A stretch of DNA of 38,686 nt from an uncultured Myxococcales bacterium (GTDB lineage Bacteria > Myxococcota_A > UBA9042): assembly GCA_903850505.1 (NCBI GenBank), contig CAINLT010000437.1, positions 1 to 38,686 of the forward strand, written 5' to 3'. The position numbers were made by a program, and so were the translations under genes. A model generated the notes under the pieces. That model was not told the origin of the DNA, did not search any database, and saw only the letters and a program-made list of their open reading frames with translations. Shown in pieces: positions 1 through 9,960 of this stretch. Each line of letters begins with the position of its first letter. Position 1 is the first letter of the stretch.

Positions 1-2
1 CG

Positions 3-713
3 ACGAAGATGTTCCAGGACCTCTTCATGGCCTTCAAGTACAGCCACGCGCCGATCGTCTCGGCGCCGCACAGCATGACGTTTGGCGGCGGCTGCGAAGT
101 CGCGATGCACGCCAGCCGCATGCAGGCGGCCAGCGAGACCTACATGGGCCTCGTGGAAGTGGGCGTCGGCCTGATTCCAGGCGCGGGCGGCACCAAGGAG
201 CTGACGGTCCGTTCGCTGAACGGCGTGCCGGCGGAATCCAAGGTCGATCGCCTGCCGCTCCTGCAGCGGGCGTTTGAGACCATCGCGTTGGCCAAAGTGT
301 CCACAGGCGCGGGCAACGCGCGCGAACTCGGCTTCATCCGCGACCTCGACAGCATCAGCGTGGATCCGGAACGCCGGATCGAGGACGCCCGCCGTCTTGT
401 CGTCAACCTCGCGTCGCAGGGCTACCGTCCCGCCAACGCGCCGGACAACCTGAACCTGCCGGGTGCGGAAGCCATCGCCACGTTTGACATGGCGCTGTAC
501 ACGTTCCGGCTCGCCGGTCAGGCCAGCAAGCACGATTGCACGATCGGCCACGAAGTCGCCCGCGTGATCTGCGGCGGCGAGCGCGGCGGTCTGCGGACGG
601 AGCAGGATCTGCTGGATCTGGAGCGCGAGTCGTTCCTGAAGCTGGCGGGCATGCAGGAGACGCAGGACCGGATCCTGCACATGCTCACCACCGGCAAGCC
701 GCTTCGCAATTAA
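3..713 (+). CDS. fadN: FadN-like 3-hydroxyacyl-CoA dehydrogenase/enoyl-CoA hydratase, C-terminal part (5' end outside window)
   Basis: This is the final 236 residues of a fatty-acid beta-oxidation enzyme; the reading frame is already open at the window edge, so the gene starts upstream. The visible part is a crotonase (enoyl-CoA hydratase) domain with both acidic active-site regions: the glycine-rich FGGGCEVAMHA segment followed by GLVEVGVGLIPGAGG. These two Glu residues correspond to the catalytic pair of enoyl-CoA hydratases. A hydratase domain at the C-terminus, followed 40 bases later by a thiolase, matches the FadN/FadA arrangement known from Bacillus, where the dehydrogenase domain is N-terminal. 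The dehydrogenase half is inferred, because it lies outside the window. It could instead be a stand-alone hydratase with a long C-terminal tail. The protein would act in the cytoplasm, hydrating enoyl-CoA and oxidising 3-hydroxyacyl-CoA. Confidence 0.85.
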   Translation, partial: TKMFQDLFMAFKYSHAPIVSAPHSMTFGGGCEVAMHASRMQAASETYMGLVEVGVGLIPGAGGTKELTVRSLNGVPAESKVDRLPLLQRAFETIALAKVSTGAGNARELGFIRDLDSISVDPERRIEDARRLVVNLASQGYRPANAPDNLNLPGAEAIATFDMALYTFRLAGQASKHDCTIGHEVARVICGGERGGLRTEQDLLDLERESFLKLAGMQETQDRILHMLTTGKPLRN

Positions 714-752
714 GCCATCAGACTGAACCCTTACGGACATTTGGAGAGAACC

Positions 753-1895
753 ATGTCGAACACAGCAGTCATTGTCGCGGCGGTGCGTACGCCGTGTGGT
801 CGGGCGTTGAAGGGCAGTCTGGCGCGCGTGCGGCCGGAAGATCTGGCGGCGACGGCGATTGCCGGCGTGCTGGCGGCGGCCAAAGTGCTCAAAGGCTCGG
901 ACATTGAAGACGTCATCTTTGGATGCGCGATGCCGGAAGGCCCGCAGGGCATGAACATCGCGCGCATCGCGGCGTTGCGCGCTGGCTTGCCGGTGGAAGT
1001 GTCGGGCGTGACGGTCAACCGTTTCTGCTCGTCGGGTCTGCAGGCGGTTGCGCAGGCGGCGATGGCGATTGAGGCCGGTCACAACGACATCCTGATCGCG
1101 GGCGGCATTGAGTCCATGAGCCAGGTGCCGATGGGCGGCTTCAAGTTTGCGCCGCACCCGCGCGGCATCCTGGAATGGCCGGAAATCTACATGCCGATGG
1201 GCAACACGGCGGAACTCGTCGCGGCGAAGTACAACATCAGCCGCGCCGATCAGGATGCGTTCGCCATCGCGAGTCAGCAGAAGGCGGGTCGGGCGCTGGC
1301 CGCGGGCATGTTCAACGACGAGTTGGTCGCCGTGAACACCCCGGATGGCGCGCTCGCGGTGGACGAACTGCCGCGGCCGGAGACGACGCTGGAAGGCCTC
1401 ACCAAGCTGAAGCCGGCGTTCCAGGCCAATGGCACGGTGACGGCGGGCACGTCGAGTCCCCTGACGGACGGCGCGGCGGCGGTTGTCATCATGTCGGAAA
1501 AGAAGGCCAAGGAGCTCGGCGCGCCGATTCTCGGCTATTTCCGCGGCTTCCAGGTCGGCGGCGTGCCGCCGGAGCTCATGGGCATTGGTCCAGTGGCCGC
1601 AGTGCCCAAGCTCTTGGCGCGCGCGGGCCTGACGCTGGACCAGATCGACCATTTTGAGCTGAACGAAGCCTTTGCGGCGCAGAGCCTCGCGGTCATCCGC
1701 ACGCTCGGCATCGATCCGGCCAAGGTCAACCCGTATGGCGGCGCGATCGCGCTCGGTCACCCGCTGGGTGCGACCGGCGCCAAGCTGACCGCGACCTTGC
1801 TGCACGGCCTGAAGCGCAACGGCGGCAAGTACGGCATCGTGACGATGTGCGTCGGCGGCGGCATGGGCGCTGCAGGCTTGTTCGAGCGCGCCTGA
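753..1895 (+). CDS. fadA: Acetyl-CoA C-acyltransferase (3-ketoacyl-CoA thiolase)
   Basis: This thiolase cleaves 3-ketoacyl-CoA into acetyl-CoA and a shortened acyl-CoA, the last step of beta-oxidation. The 380-residue length is normal for the family. All catalytic elements are visible: nucleophilic Cys92 in NRFCSSG, His336 in GHPLGATG, and the proton-donor Cys366 in [11 protein letters not shown]. The ATG at 753 is preferred over an upstream TTG at 741, because GGAGAG at 743-748 is a good ribosome-binding site lying just ahead of it. It follows the FadN-like gene by 39 bases on the same strand, so the two are probably one operon and their products work in sequence. A biosynthetic acetoacetyl-CoA thiolase cannot be excluded on sequence alone, but the neighbour favours degradation. 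Confidence 0.95.
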   Translation: MSNTAVIVAAVRTPCGRALKGSLARVRPEDLAATAIAGVLAAAKVLKGSDIEDVIFGCAMPEGPQGMNIARIAALRAGLPVEVSGVTVNRFCSSGLQAVAQAAMAIEAGHNDILIAGGIESMSQVPMGGFKFAPHPRGILEWPEIYMPMGNTAELVAAKYNISRADQDAFAIASQQKAGRALAAGMFNDELVAVNTPDGALAVDELPRPETTLEGLTKLKPAFQANGTVTAGTSSPLTDGAAAVVIMSEKKAKELGAPILGYFRGFQVGGVPPELMGIGPVAAVPKLLARAGLTLDQIDHFELNEAFAAQSLAVIRTLGIDPAKVNPYGGAIALGHPLGATGAKLTATLLHGLKRNGGKYGIVTMCVGGGMGAAGLFERA

Positions 1896-1950
1896 TCCTG
1901 CGCAGTCAAATGCCGCTTGAATTGACCGGGTTGGGCTCGCCGTCTGCGCG

Positions 1951-1979
1951 CTGGCGCCGACGTCGTGCTCTGCTATCCT
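1951..1979 (+). promoter_or_regulatory. Candidate sigma-70-type promoter of the PilZ gene
   Basis: CTGGCG (1951-1956) is separated by 17 bases from TATCCT (1974-1979). Transcription would start near 1986, leaving a leader of about 50 bases before the ATG at 2038. The same pattern recurs at 11030-11058 and 15625-15653 in front of other genes, which raises confidence. It is the only candidate in the 142-base gap after fadA. Confidence 0.5.
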
Positions 1980-2037
1980 GCCGGGGCGTCAGTGGTTTGG
2001 CGCTCTCTTGACCGGCGGCTGCGGCCAGGGCGATGCG

Positions 2038-3456
2038 ATGTTTGACGAGAGGCGGCAAAGTCCGCGGCAACCCACGCTGATCCGAGCGACGGCCATCATG
2101 GGCCGGGTGCGTTTTGACGTTGTTTGCACCGATACCAGCCCGACCGGCGCCTCGTTCACTACGCGCAATCCGCCGACGATCGGCGCGGAAGTCGTCATCG
2201 AATTGCGCGCCGGCGGCGGCGACGGCCCGATCGTCAACCTCCACGGCATCGTCACGCGCAATTCCCAGATGGGCAGCCCGGGACCAATCGGCTTTGCGTT
2301 GGCGTGGCAGAAGGCGCGCTGCGACACGGGGCCGGATCCGCTGTTCTGGGTGCTGCGGCATGTGGTGCACATCAGCGTCCAGGGCGATGCGGACCTGACG
2401 CCGGGACGTTCAGCGGAATACGTGTTCCGGCCCATGGCGGAAGGCCGCCCGTCCGAAGAGCAGAACAGTGAGACCCCGCACGGCAACCCATCCTCGCCAA
2501 CGCGTCCGAGCAGCGTGCATCAGGCGCTCGGCGTTTGGTCGCCGCCGGTGCACCGCATTGCGGCCGGGACTTCCCGGGAATCCCAGACGCTGGAGCCAAC
2601 GCGGCAATCCGCGCAACATCCCGTGCTGCTGGAGCCTCAGGCGCCCGTGACGGCCCCGGTGCCGCGTGGCCCGTCGGGCGTGCTGTCGCCACCGGCTGTC
2701 GACGCGAGCCGCAACCGTCCGTCCGCGCCGATCCAGGAGAAGGACCCGAGCGGGCTTTTTGACAGCCTGGACGACGGCCTGTCCGTCGCCGTTGGCCGGC
2801 GGAGCGATCTTTCGTCCGCGACGCGCGACGATTCCTCGCACTCATGGCCTGTCTACGCGCTGGCACCGGGTGAACGGCGGTTGGTCACGGATCCGCGCGC
2901 TTCCGCGGCACACGTCCCGCCGCGCCCCGTCCAGGCGCCGACCGCGCATCACGCCTCGGGCGTCGTGGCGCAGGACACCCTGGGCGGCCGCTTTGTGCGC
3001 CCACCGGCGATTGGCAACAACCATCCGATGGTCGCGCCGCACGTCCAGCCGTCCAGCCAGCCGTTTGACCCGTCTGCGGACCGCACCGATCCGGCCGACC
3101 CCATGCCGGTCCAGCCGCGCAAGCCGGAAGGCGCCCGGATGCTGGTCGCCGCCGACGTGCCGATCACCTTCCTGCGTCAGAATCAGCTGGTTCCGGGCCA
3201 GCTGATCGGCATCGCGGAACAGCTCGCATGCGTGGTCACGCAGGGCGACGCGCCCGACCTCGACGAAGTGCTCGTCATCCATCTGCCCGTCCGCGTCGAG
3301 AACGCGTGGCGGACCGTGCAACTGACCGGGAAGCTGCTGCAGGTCACAACCGACACGCCCACCGGCAAACGCTTTGTGATGCACATCGAGCGGGCCGACG
3401 AGGGCCGCAACAAAGGCGCATTCCGCGCATTCCTGCAGGCGCTGAAAGGCCCGTGA
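2038..3456 (+). CDS. PilZ-domain protein with Pro-rich linker and C-terminal PilZ-like domain
   Basis: The first 115 residues form a PilZ domain. It carries the two hallmarks of cyclic-di-GMP binding: an RxxxR motif (Arg6 to Arg10) and DTSPTG (residues 32-37), matching the (D/N)xSxxG motif. Residues about 120-365 are rich in Pro, Ser, Ala and Arg and look disordered. Residues about 368-472 form a second compact beta-rich domain resembling PilZ but without a clear RxxxR motif. No signal peptide is visible, so the protein should be cytoplasmic. The ATG at 2038 is chosen because it places the RxxxR motif at the N-terminus; a TTG at 2008 is possible. Its stop overlaps the GTG of the next gene (GTGA), suggesting coupled translation with the intramembrane protease. 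The output it controls is unknown. Confidence 0.85.
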   Translation: MFDERRQSPRQPTLIRATAIMGRVRFDVVCTDTSPTGASFTTRNPPTIGAEVVIELRAGGGDGPIVNLHGIVTRNSQMGSPGPIGFALAWQKARCDTGPDPLFWVLRHVVHISVQGDADLTPGRSAEYVFRPMAEGRPSEEQNSETPHGNPSSPTRPSSVHQALGVWSPPVHRIAAGTSRESQTLEPTRQSAQHPVLLEPQAPVTAPVPRGPSGVLSPPAVDASRNRPSAPIQEKDPSGLFDSLDDGLSVAVGRRSDLSSATRDDSSHSWPVYALAPGERRLVTDPRASAAHVPPRPVQAPTAHHASGVVAQDTLGGRFVRPPAIGNNHPMVAPHVQPSSQPFDPSADRTDPADPMPVQPRKPEGARMLVAADVPITFLRQNQLVPGQLIGIAEQLACVVTQGDAPDLDEVLVIHLPVRVENAWRTVQLTGKLLQVTTDTPTGKRFVMHIERADEGRNKGAFRAFLQALKGP

Positions 3457-4457
3457 ATCCACAGCCACGCACAGTTTTGCGGGAGATCGCCGTGGCGATG
3501 CTGCTGGCCGCGGTGGCGCTCTGGCTGATTGACCGCGTCGCCCAGTCGGTCGCATGGCTGGCGCCGCTGGCTGGGCTGTTGTCCGCGCTGACGTTCGTCG
3601 CAGTGCCGCTTCTGGTGCTGCGCTCAGGTGTCCGGCGCGGCTTGCCGGAATTGGCCGATCCTTTGGGCATCGACCGCGCGCCGCTGTGGCGCGGTTTGGC
3701 CCAAGGCGTGCTCGTGAGCCTCGTCGTGCTGCCGCTCTTCGCGGTCGCGCTGGACGTGCTGCAGGTCAACGTCCTGCACCATCGCCGGCTGGGCGTCGAG
3801 GCGCTGGAAAGCGCGGGCATTGCCTTTCAGGGCCGTGGCGCGCCGGCCGCCGACCACATCGTGCTGCTGGACGATCGCCGCGGTCTGGCGGTGGAAAACC
3901 ACATGCGCCTGGCCGTGCTCGTGCAGCCCGCGTGCACTGAACAGCCGCTGTGCGCGCCGCGGACGCTGCCGCCCGGAGGTCGCCTCCTGCTCGCGCCGAG
4001 CGCCGCGCGCGACCTGCAGGTGCGCGACACGCGGGGTCAGCCGCTGCCGGACGGTGCGGTGATGGCCGCCGCGACAGGCGAGGCGCTCGCCAATCCCATT
4101 CGCGCTGCGCCGGGGCTCGGCTGGCTGTTGCTGTGGCTGTTCAGCCAACTGCTCGTCGTCGCGCTGCCCGAGGAGATGTTCTTTCGCGGCTACGTGCTCG
4201 GCCGTCTGCGCGCGTGTTTCCCGGTGCGCCGCAGCGTGTTCGGTGTGCCGTTCGGCTGGCCCCACATCCTCTCCGCGGCGCTGTTTGCGCTGATTCACCT
4301 GGTGCTCGTGCCAGCGCCGGCGCGGCTGCTCGTGTTCTTCCCGGGCCTGCTTTTTGCCTGGCTGGCTGAGCGCAGCCGCGGGGTTTTTGCCCCCGCCGCG
4401 CATCACGCCCTGGCCAACGTTTGCCAGACGGCGCTGCTGTTGCTCTACGCGCCGTAG
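3453..4457 (+). CDS. CPBP-family glutamic intramembrane protease with extracytoplasmic insert
   Basis: The protein has the three membrane-embedded motifs of the CPBP (Abi/Rce1-like) family: EExxxR as EEMFFR (Glu240, Glu241, Arg245), FxxxH ending at His282, and HxxxN as HALAN (His318, Asn322). These are the catalytic residues of glutamic intramembrane proteases. Membrane segments are predicted near residues 11-27, 33-57, 82-103, 222-239 and several in the C-terminal third. Between the third and fourth segments lies an insert of about 115 hydrophilic residues with two Cys, probably in the periplasm. GTG at 3453 is chosen because it overlaps the stop of the PilZ gene and starts directly before the first membrane segment. 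Family members process prenylated proteins, bacteriocins or C-terminal sorting signals; the substrate here is unknown. Confidence 0.87.
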   Translation: MNPQPRTVLREIAVAMLLAAVALWLIDRVAQSVAWLAPLAGLLSALTFVAVPLLVLRSGVRRGLPELADPLGIDRAPLWRGLAQGVLVSLVVLPLFAVALDVLQVNVLHHRRLGVEALESAGIAFQGRGAPAADHIVLLDDRRGLAVENHMRLAVLVQPACTEQPLCAPRTLPPGGRLLLAPSAARDLQVRDTRGQPLPDGAVMAAATGEALANPIRAAPGLGWLLLWLFSQLLVVALPEEMFFRGYVLGRLRACFPVRRSVFGVPFGWPHILSAALFALIHLVLVPAPARLLVFFPGLLFAWLAERSRGVFAPAAHHALANVCQTALLLLYAP

Positions 4458-4528
4458 CGCTTCGGCTGCATTCTCTTGCGTCGCGGGTCAATTCACGCCA
4501 GAATCAACGATTATTCCGGTGTTTGCAG

Positions 4529-4550
4529 TTGCCCGTGCGGGTTCGGGCAA
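4529..4550. promoter_or_regulatory. Inverted repeat in the leader of the giant repeat lipoprotein
   Basis: TTGCCCG (4529-4535) and CGGGCAA (4544-4550) form a perfect 7-base inverted repeat with an 8-base loop. It lies 26 bases before the ATG at 4576 and just ahead of the ribosome-binding site AAGGAA. It could be an operator or an mRNA hairpin. There is no run of T, so it is not an obvious terminator of the upstream protease gene. Confidence 0.4.
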
Positions 4551-4575
4551 GAATGCGGTTTGCTAAGGAAATCAA

Positions 4576-7500
4576 ATGATTATTCATTGTCGCTGGTCGT
4601 CCATCGTGTCCGTTTCCATTGCGCTGACTGCTGCGCTTGGCTTGGCTTCCTGCGGCGACGACGTCGCGGTGCTTGGTCTTGAGAGCCAGGATGTCGCAGG
4701 CACCGATCAGGATGCGGTCATTGCCGCTGACGCCGCGACGGATCAGGACGCGCCGATCAAGCCCGACTCGACCGACAAGGACGCTCCGGACGCGATGGGC
4801 ACGGATGCTGCCGATGCCATGACTGACGCCGATGTGCCGCCGGGTCCGGATGCCGATGCGATCCAGCCCGATACCGTCCAGCCCGACGCGGGGACCGACG
4901 TCACCGCGCCCGACGATGCGACCGCGACGGGCGACACGGCGGACGCGACGCCTGGCGATGACGCGATCGCGGGCACGGATGCCGTGGTCGGCGACGATGT
5001 GCCGCCGGCTGACGATGCGACGACGACCGCTGACGTGGGCGTCGATGCGACCGACGTGGGTCCGGTGGGCTGCACGACCGCGCTCGACTGCGCGGGCGAT
5101 GTGACGACGTGCCAGGCGTGGCAATGCGTGGAAGGCCAGTGTGCGCTCGCGCCCGCGGCCGATGGCAGCGCGTGTGAGGACGGCAACACCTGCACCGGCA
5201 GCGACACGTGCGCGGCGGGCGTCTGCGTCGGCGGCGGCAACGTCTGCGACTGCCAGGTGGACGGCGACTGCAACGACGGCAACATCTGCACGGACGACAC
5301 GTGTGACGGCAGCAAGAAGTGCCTGCACGCCGCCAACACCGCGACGTGCGATGACAGCAACGCGTGTACGGCGGGCGACGTTTGCGCCGACTCGACCTGC
5401 AAGTCCGGCGCGTTGAAGACGTGCGACGACGCCAACCTGTGCACGGACGACCTGTGCAGCATCGCGGACGGCACCTGCAGCAACACCGCCAACAGCGGCG
5501 CTTGCCAGGACAACAACGCGTGTACCTCCGGCGACGTCTGCGCGGCTGGCACGTGCACGCCCGGCGCGCTCGTGGTCTGCGACGACAACAACCCGTGCAC
5601 GGACGATGCGTGCGAAGCGGCCCAGGGCTGCGTGGCGCTCGCCAACGCCGCAACGTGCGATGACGGCGACCTCTGCACGCTCAATGATGCGTGCGCCAAC
5701 AGCAAGTGCGCGGGCGCCGTCAACGGTTGCGACGACAACAACATCTGCACCGCGGACCTGTGCGATCCCAAGACCGGCGCGTGCGGACACGCCAACATCG
5801 CCGTGGATTGCGAAGACGGCAGCGCGTGCACGACGGGCGACGTCTGCAAGTCGGGTGTCTGCACCGCCGGCATCGCCAAGGTCTGCGACGACGGCAACGT
5901 GTGCACTACCGACAGCTGCGATCCCGCGACCGCCAACTGCCTGACCGCGCCCGCGGCTGGCGCTTGTGAAGACGGCAGCGCCTGCACGCTCAACGACACC
6001 TGCGCCGCCGGTGCCTGCGTGCCGGGCACCGCCAAGGTCTGCAACGACAACAACGTCTGCACGGACGACACCTGCGCCCCGGCCACAGGCTGCGTCGCGA
6101 CCAACAACGCCGTAAGCTGCGCGCCGGGCAACTCGTGCGAGCTTGGAACGTGCAGCGGCGGCTCGTGCCAGACCACCGGCAACGTCGGCTGCGATGACGG
6201 CAATCCATGCACCAAGGATTCCTGCGTCCCCGGCACTGGCTGCGTCTTCACGCCCGTCGCCGACGCGACCGCCTGCGGCTCCGCCACGGCTTGTGAAGCC
6301 GCCGCGACCTGCCTCGCCGGCGCCTGCCAGAAGGGCAGCGCGACGGACTGCAGCGACGCCAACCCGTGCACGACGGACGGCTGCGATCCGGTCAAGGGCT
6401 GCTTCTGGAGCGCCAACACCGATCCGTGCAGCGACAACAACGCGTGCACCGCCGGCGATGTCTGCAAGAACGGCGCGTGCAAGGCCGGCGCGGCGATCGA
6501 CCCCAAGGTCGCGTGTGACGACAGCAACCTGTGCACCGACGACAGCTGCGACCCGATCAAGGGCTGCGTGCACGCCAACAACGCGATTGCGTGCGACGAC
6601 GGCAGCAAGTGCACAACCGGCGACGTGTGCGGCGGCGGCGCGTGCGCAGGCGCGGCGATCAACTGCGACGACGCCAATCCGTGCACGAACGACCAGTGCA
6701 ACACCACCGACGGCACGTGCTTCTGGACCGCCAACAACGCGGCGTGCGACGACGGCAACGCGTGCACGGCCGGCGACGCGTGCCTGCAGACCAAGTGCGT
6801 GGGCGGCGCGGCCAAGTCGTGCGACGACGGCAACCCGTGCACCACGGACGCGTGCGATTCCAAGAGCGGCGCGTGCGGCCACACCAACAACGCCTTGACG
6901 TGCGACGACGGCAACCCCTGCACGGTCGGCGACACCTGCGCCGCGGGGACGTGCAGCGTCTCAACGCCCAAGGCGTGCGATGACGGCAACGCGTGCACGA
7001 CTGACTCCTGCGACAGCGCGACGGGCGCCTGCGCTTTTGCCGCCAACACGCTGCCGTGCAACACGGGCGACAAGTGCACCTACGGCGACGCCTGCGCGGC
7101 GACGGTGTGCGTCAAGGGCACCAACCAGGTCTGCAACGACAACAACGTCTGCACGACCGACGCCTGCGACGCTGCGACCGGCAAGTGCACGTTCACCGCG
7201 GTGGCCAACGGCTCGGCGTGCGATGACACGCTGGCATGCACGACCAACAGCTGCCAGGTGGGCAAATGCGCTGTGACGGCATCGACTTGCAGCGTGTTCT
7301 CCGACGCGCTGACCTGCGCCAAGGCCGGCGCGGGCTGGACGCTGGACAAGCCGGCGGGCAAGGCCGTGGTGTGGAACGTCGATCAAACGGCCGTCATCGG
7401 CACCGCGACCGAACAGACGTCGCACGAGTGCACGCTGAACTTCAACAACGGCACGAACTACTGCGACGTCATCGGCAACTTCCCCGGCTGCCAGACGCCC

Positions 7501-8598
7501 AGCGGCAACGCGAGCTCGCCGGTCATCGACGCGACGACGGCTTTTGGCGTGCTGACGCTGCAGTTCGACACGTGGGAGGACGTGGACGGCAATGGCCAGG
7601 ACATTCCGACCGTGACGCTGTACGACGCGACGTCCAACGCGCAGTTGGCGCAATTCCAGCTGAGCACCACCAACGCCAATCAGCGGCTGTGGCGCAAGGT
7701 CGCCGTGGCGATTCCCGCGGTGAGCGGCCACAAGTTCTACGCCGTGTTCAACCTCGGCACCGCGTTTGGCCAGGGCAACACCGGCAAAGGCTGGTATGTG
7801 GACAACGTCAACGTCGCGGAAGTCACCGCGCCGGAAGTCTGCAACGACGGCATCGACAACGACGCCAACGGTGCGACCGATTGCGCGGACCTGACGTGCG
7901 CCGCCGATCCGGCGTGCTTGATCGAGATCTGCAACGACGGCATCGACAATGACAAGGACGACGCGATCGACTGCGCCGACAGCGACTGCCTGCACAGCCC
8001 GTTCTGCCTGAAGCCGGTCATCAGCTGGAACATGGACTGCAGCGACAAGACGTGGGCGTTCAGCGCGGCGCAGGGCAACGGCGTCGCGTGGGCCATCGAT
8101 GCCACGCCCGTGACGCCGGTGCCCGTCACCGGCTCGTGCACGTTGAATTTCAACAACGGCACCAACTACTGCACGACGGCCAACTGCGGCGCCAATCAGG
8201 CGGCAGCCAACGGCACTGCCACGCTCGTCACCGCCTACAACGCAGCGGCGCAGGCGGCGGGTCTCACCCTGCAGTTCTGGAGCTACACGGACGTGGAGGA
8301 CGTTGCCGGTCAAGGCGCGACCGTCGATCTGCCCACGCTGGAAGTGTCGACCGACAACTTCAACTGCCAGTACCTCCAGGGCGCCAACTTCTGCCCGCAG
8401 GCGCTCAATCCGTACACCGGCACGACGATCTTCAACCTGACCAAGACGCCGCAGAAGACGTGGATCCAGCAGACCATCGACTTGAGCGCGTTTGCCGGCA
8501 AGTCGTTCACCATGCGCTTCCGCTTCAACTCGGTTGACGGCCAGAACAACAACCACGCCGGCGTGTTCATCGACGACGCCAGCCTGTTTGGCTGGTAA
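4576..8598 (+). CDS. Giant surface lipoprotein with about 14 Cys-rich double modules and duplicated C-terminal beta domain
   Basis: A 1340-residue exported lipoprotein of unknown function. The signal peptide ends in lipobox LASC with Cys26. Residues 27-165 are an Asp/Ala/Thr/Pro-rich acidic spacer. Residues about 165-905 hold roughly 14 modules of about 48 residues. Each joins a CDDxNxCTxDxCxxxxGxC half and a CDDGxACTxGDxCxxGxC half, resembling the slime-mould Dicty_CTDC repeats. The two Cys-rich halves are probably disulphide-bonded; metal binding is possible but not shown. Then comes a beta domain (about 905-1085), two CNDGIDND modules (about 1087-1140), and a second copy of the beta domain to the end. 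Both copies contain [12 protein letters not shown]. The ATG at 4576 has a ribosome-binding site (AAGGAA). It follows the intramembrane protease gene by 118 bases. An adhesive or matrix role is a guess. Confidence 0.88.
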   Translation: MIIHCRWSSIVSVSIALTAALGLASCGDDVAVLGLESQDVAGTDQDAVIAADAATDQDAPIKPDSTDKDAPDAMGTDAADAMTDADVPPGPDADAIQPDTVQPDAGTDVTAPDDATATGDTADATPGDDAIAGTDAVVGDDVPPADDATTTADVGVDATDVGPVGCTTALDCAGDVTTCQAWQCVEGQCALAPAADGSACEDGNTCTGSDTCAAGVCVGGGNVCDCQVDGDCNDGNICTDDTCDGSKKCLHAANTATCDDSNACTAGDVCADSTCKSGALKTCDDANLCTDDLCSIADGTCSNTANSGACQDNNACTSGDVCAAGTCTPGALVVCDDNNPCTDDACEAAQGCVALANAATCDDGDLCTLNDACANSKCAGAVNGCDDNNICTADLCDPKTGACGHANIAVDCEDGSACTTGDVCKSGVCTAGIAKVCDDGNVCTTDSCDPATANCLTAPAAGACEDGSACTLNDTCAAGACVPGTAKVCNDNNVCTDDTCAPATGCVATNNAVSCAPGNSCELGTCSGGSCQTTGNVGCDDGNPCTKDSCVPGTGCVFTPVADATACGSATACEAAATCLAGACQKGSATDCSDANPCTTDGCDPVKGCFWSANTDPCSDNNACTAGDVCKNGACKAGAAIDPKVACDDSNLCTDDSCDPIKGCVHANNAIACDDGSKCTTGDVCGGGACAGAAINCDDANPCTNDQCNTTDGTCFWTANNAACDDGNACTAGDACLQTKCVGGAAKSCDDGNPCTTDACDSKSGACGHTNNALTCDDGNPCTVGDTCAAGTCSVSTPKACDDGNACTTDSCDSATGACAFAANTLPCNTGDKCTYGDACAATVCVKGTNQVCNDNNVCTTDACDAATGKCTFTAVANGSACDDTLACTTNSCQVGKCAVTASTCSVFSDALTCAKAGAGWTLDKPAGKAVVWNVDQTAVIGTATEQTSHECTLNFNNGTNYCDVIGNFPGCQTPSGNASSPVIDATTAFGVLTLQFDTWEDVDGNGQDIPTVTLYDATSNAQLAQFQLSTTNANQRLWRKVAVAIPAVSGHKFYAVFNLGTAFGQGNTGKGWYVDNVNVAEVTAPEVCNDGIDNDANGATDCADLTCAADPACLIEICNDGIDNDKDDAIDCADSDCLHSPFCLKPVISWNMDCSDKTWAFSAAQGNGVAWAIDATPVTPVPVTGSCTLNFNNGTNYCTTANCGANQAAANGTATLVTAYNAAAQAAGLTLQFWSYTDVEDVAGQGATVDLPTLEVSTDNFNCQYLQGANFCPQALNPYTGTTIFNLTKTPQKTWIQQTIDLSAFAGKSFTMRFRFNSVDGQNNNHAGVFIDDASLFGW

Positions 8599-8628
8599 AA
8601 GTCGCGGCGTCAGACTACGCTGCCGGAC

Positions 8629-9942
8629 ATGCTGGAACCGCGCGGTGGCATAGGCCAGATGGCAGTGGTGGCGGTCCAAGCGGACCTGATCGACAAGCTT
8701 GGCCGTGAGCGCGTCCGCGTGGGCGAGAGCGCGCGGCTGCGCTGTGGCCGGGACGTGCTGGCGCTGGTGCTCCCGCAGTCGAGCCTGGACGTGGAGTACG
8801 CAGTGCAGGTGGCGCGGCGTCGGCATGTGGCGCTGGAAGTGCGGCATCGCCTGCCCCAGCCGCTGGATGAAGACCTGACCGACGCGATTGTTCTCGACGT
8901 GTCCGCGTTGCAGCGGCCGCTGGAAATCGACATTGGCCGGCGACTGGCGACCGTGGGCGCGGGCATGGAAGTGCAGGCGCTGGATCGGGCGGCGCGTCAA
9001 GCGCGGCTGTGCGTGCGCGGTTTGCCGCTCTGGCCGGACGAGACGCTGGGCCAGATGCTGGCGGTCGGCGACTGCGGCGAGATCGGGCTTGGCGAGGCGA
9101 CGCTGCTGCAGGACATCATCGGGGCGCGCGTCGTGACGGGCGCGGGGCGCACGCTGCAGTTGGGGGCGACGGAGTTGTTTGGCCTGACCGCCAGCGCGGC
9201 GCGCGGGCTGCCCTCGCCGCTCAGCTTGCTGGACGGGCATGAAGGCCGCGGGCTGGTGGTCTGTGAGCTGACCGTCCGGCTGCACCGCGCGCCGTGGTCG
9301 GCTTGGGCGCAAGGCACGTTCCCCGCGACGCGACCGGCGGTCCTGGCGGTGCTGTCGGCCGCCCGGGCGCTGCTGGCGACGCGGCAGATCGACACGCTGC
9401 GGCTACAGGAAAGCGGCGGCGAAGCGACGCTGGCGGTGCGCGTTTCCAGTCTCCGCGACGAAGGCGATTTGGCGCTGCTGACCCGCGAGACGACGGCGCG
9501 GCTGGCGGCGTGCGGCGTGGATCTGACGGCGTTTGCGCAGGAGGAACGCCGCGTGCGGTTGGGGCAACAAGCGCCGGGCTGGCCGGAGCCGCGGCTGGAC
9601 GGCGCCGTGCTGGAGCTGCAACTCGCCTGGCCGGACATTCCGGCGCTGCTGGATGTGGCGGACGCACTCGCGGCGCGTACGGACGTGCCGGTTCAGCGCG
9701 CGTGGGCGGTTGGCGCGGACGCCGTGCGGCTGCGGCTGCAAGCGGCGGGTCCGGGACCACATCCGTTCCAGGCCGACGCGGGCCATCTGTTGGACGCTGG
9801 CGCGTTGCCCATTGCCGGCGGCTCGCGGTGGCGGCAGGCGGTGCGCGAACGGATGAGTCCGGCTGCCAAGGTCGTGCTGACGTCCCTGTACCGGGCTTTT
9901 GACCCCGATTCGCTCGTCTCGCCAAAGTCGGGACTGCCGTAG
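8629..9942 (+). CDS. Divergent FAD-linked (PCMH-type) oxidoreductase
   Basis: A 437-residue soluble protein. It resembles the FAD_binding_4/GlcE-GlcD family over its first 210 residues: the LPQSSLDVEYAVQVARRR segment, an LDVSALQRPLEID strand, an ATVGAGMEV strand, and GARVVTGAGRTLQLG are all recognisable. The C-terminus ends in FDPDSLVSPKSGLP, the counterpart of the usual FDPxxxxNPGK ending. The family oxidises hydroxy-acids or similar substrates with FAD. However, the Gly-rich loop that normally binds the FAD pyrophosphate is replaced by a charged segment (EVRHRLPQPLDE), so cofactor binding may be altered. The ATG at 8629 has no clear ribosome-binding site; another ATG lies at 8659. It follows the lipoprotein by 30 bases. 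Substrate unknown. Confidence 0.7.
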   Translation: MLEPRGGIGQMAVVAVQADLIDKLGRERVRVGESARLRCGRDVLALVLPQSSLDVEYAVQVARRRHVALEVRHRLPQPLDEDLTDAIVLDVSALQRPLEIDIGRRLATVGAGMEVQALDRAARQARLCVRGLPLWPDETLGQMLAVGDCGEIGLGEATLLQDIIGARVVTGAGRTLQLGATELFGLTASAARGLPSPLSLLDGHEGRGLVVCELTVRLHRAPWSAWAQGTFPATRPAVLAVLSAARALLATRQIDTLRLQESGGEATLAVRVSSLRDEGDLALLTRETTARLAACGVDLTAFAQEERRVRLGQQAPGWPEPRLDGAVLELQLAWPDIPALLDVADALAARTDVPVQRAWAVGADAVRLRLQAAGPGPHPFQADAGHLLDAGALPIAGGSRWRQAVRERMSPAAKVVLTSLYRAFDPDSLVSPKSGLP

Positions 9943-9960
9943 CCCGGCAAAGCGCGACCG

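Noticed and set aside
4504..7079. Two long minus-strand open frames of about 790 and 780 residues over the repeat lipoprotein
   Set aside because: They mirror the repeated, GC-rich plus-strand gene, lack signal sequences or family motifs, and their low-complexity products arise from the repeat pattern.
5080..7290. CRISPR array or non-coding tandem repeat in the Cys-module region
   Set aside because: Repeats are codon-periodic, in frame, and encode alternating Cys patterns; no spacers of constant length exist.
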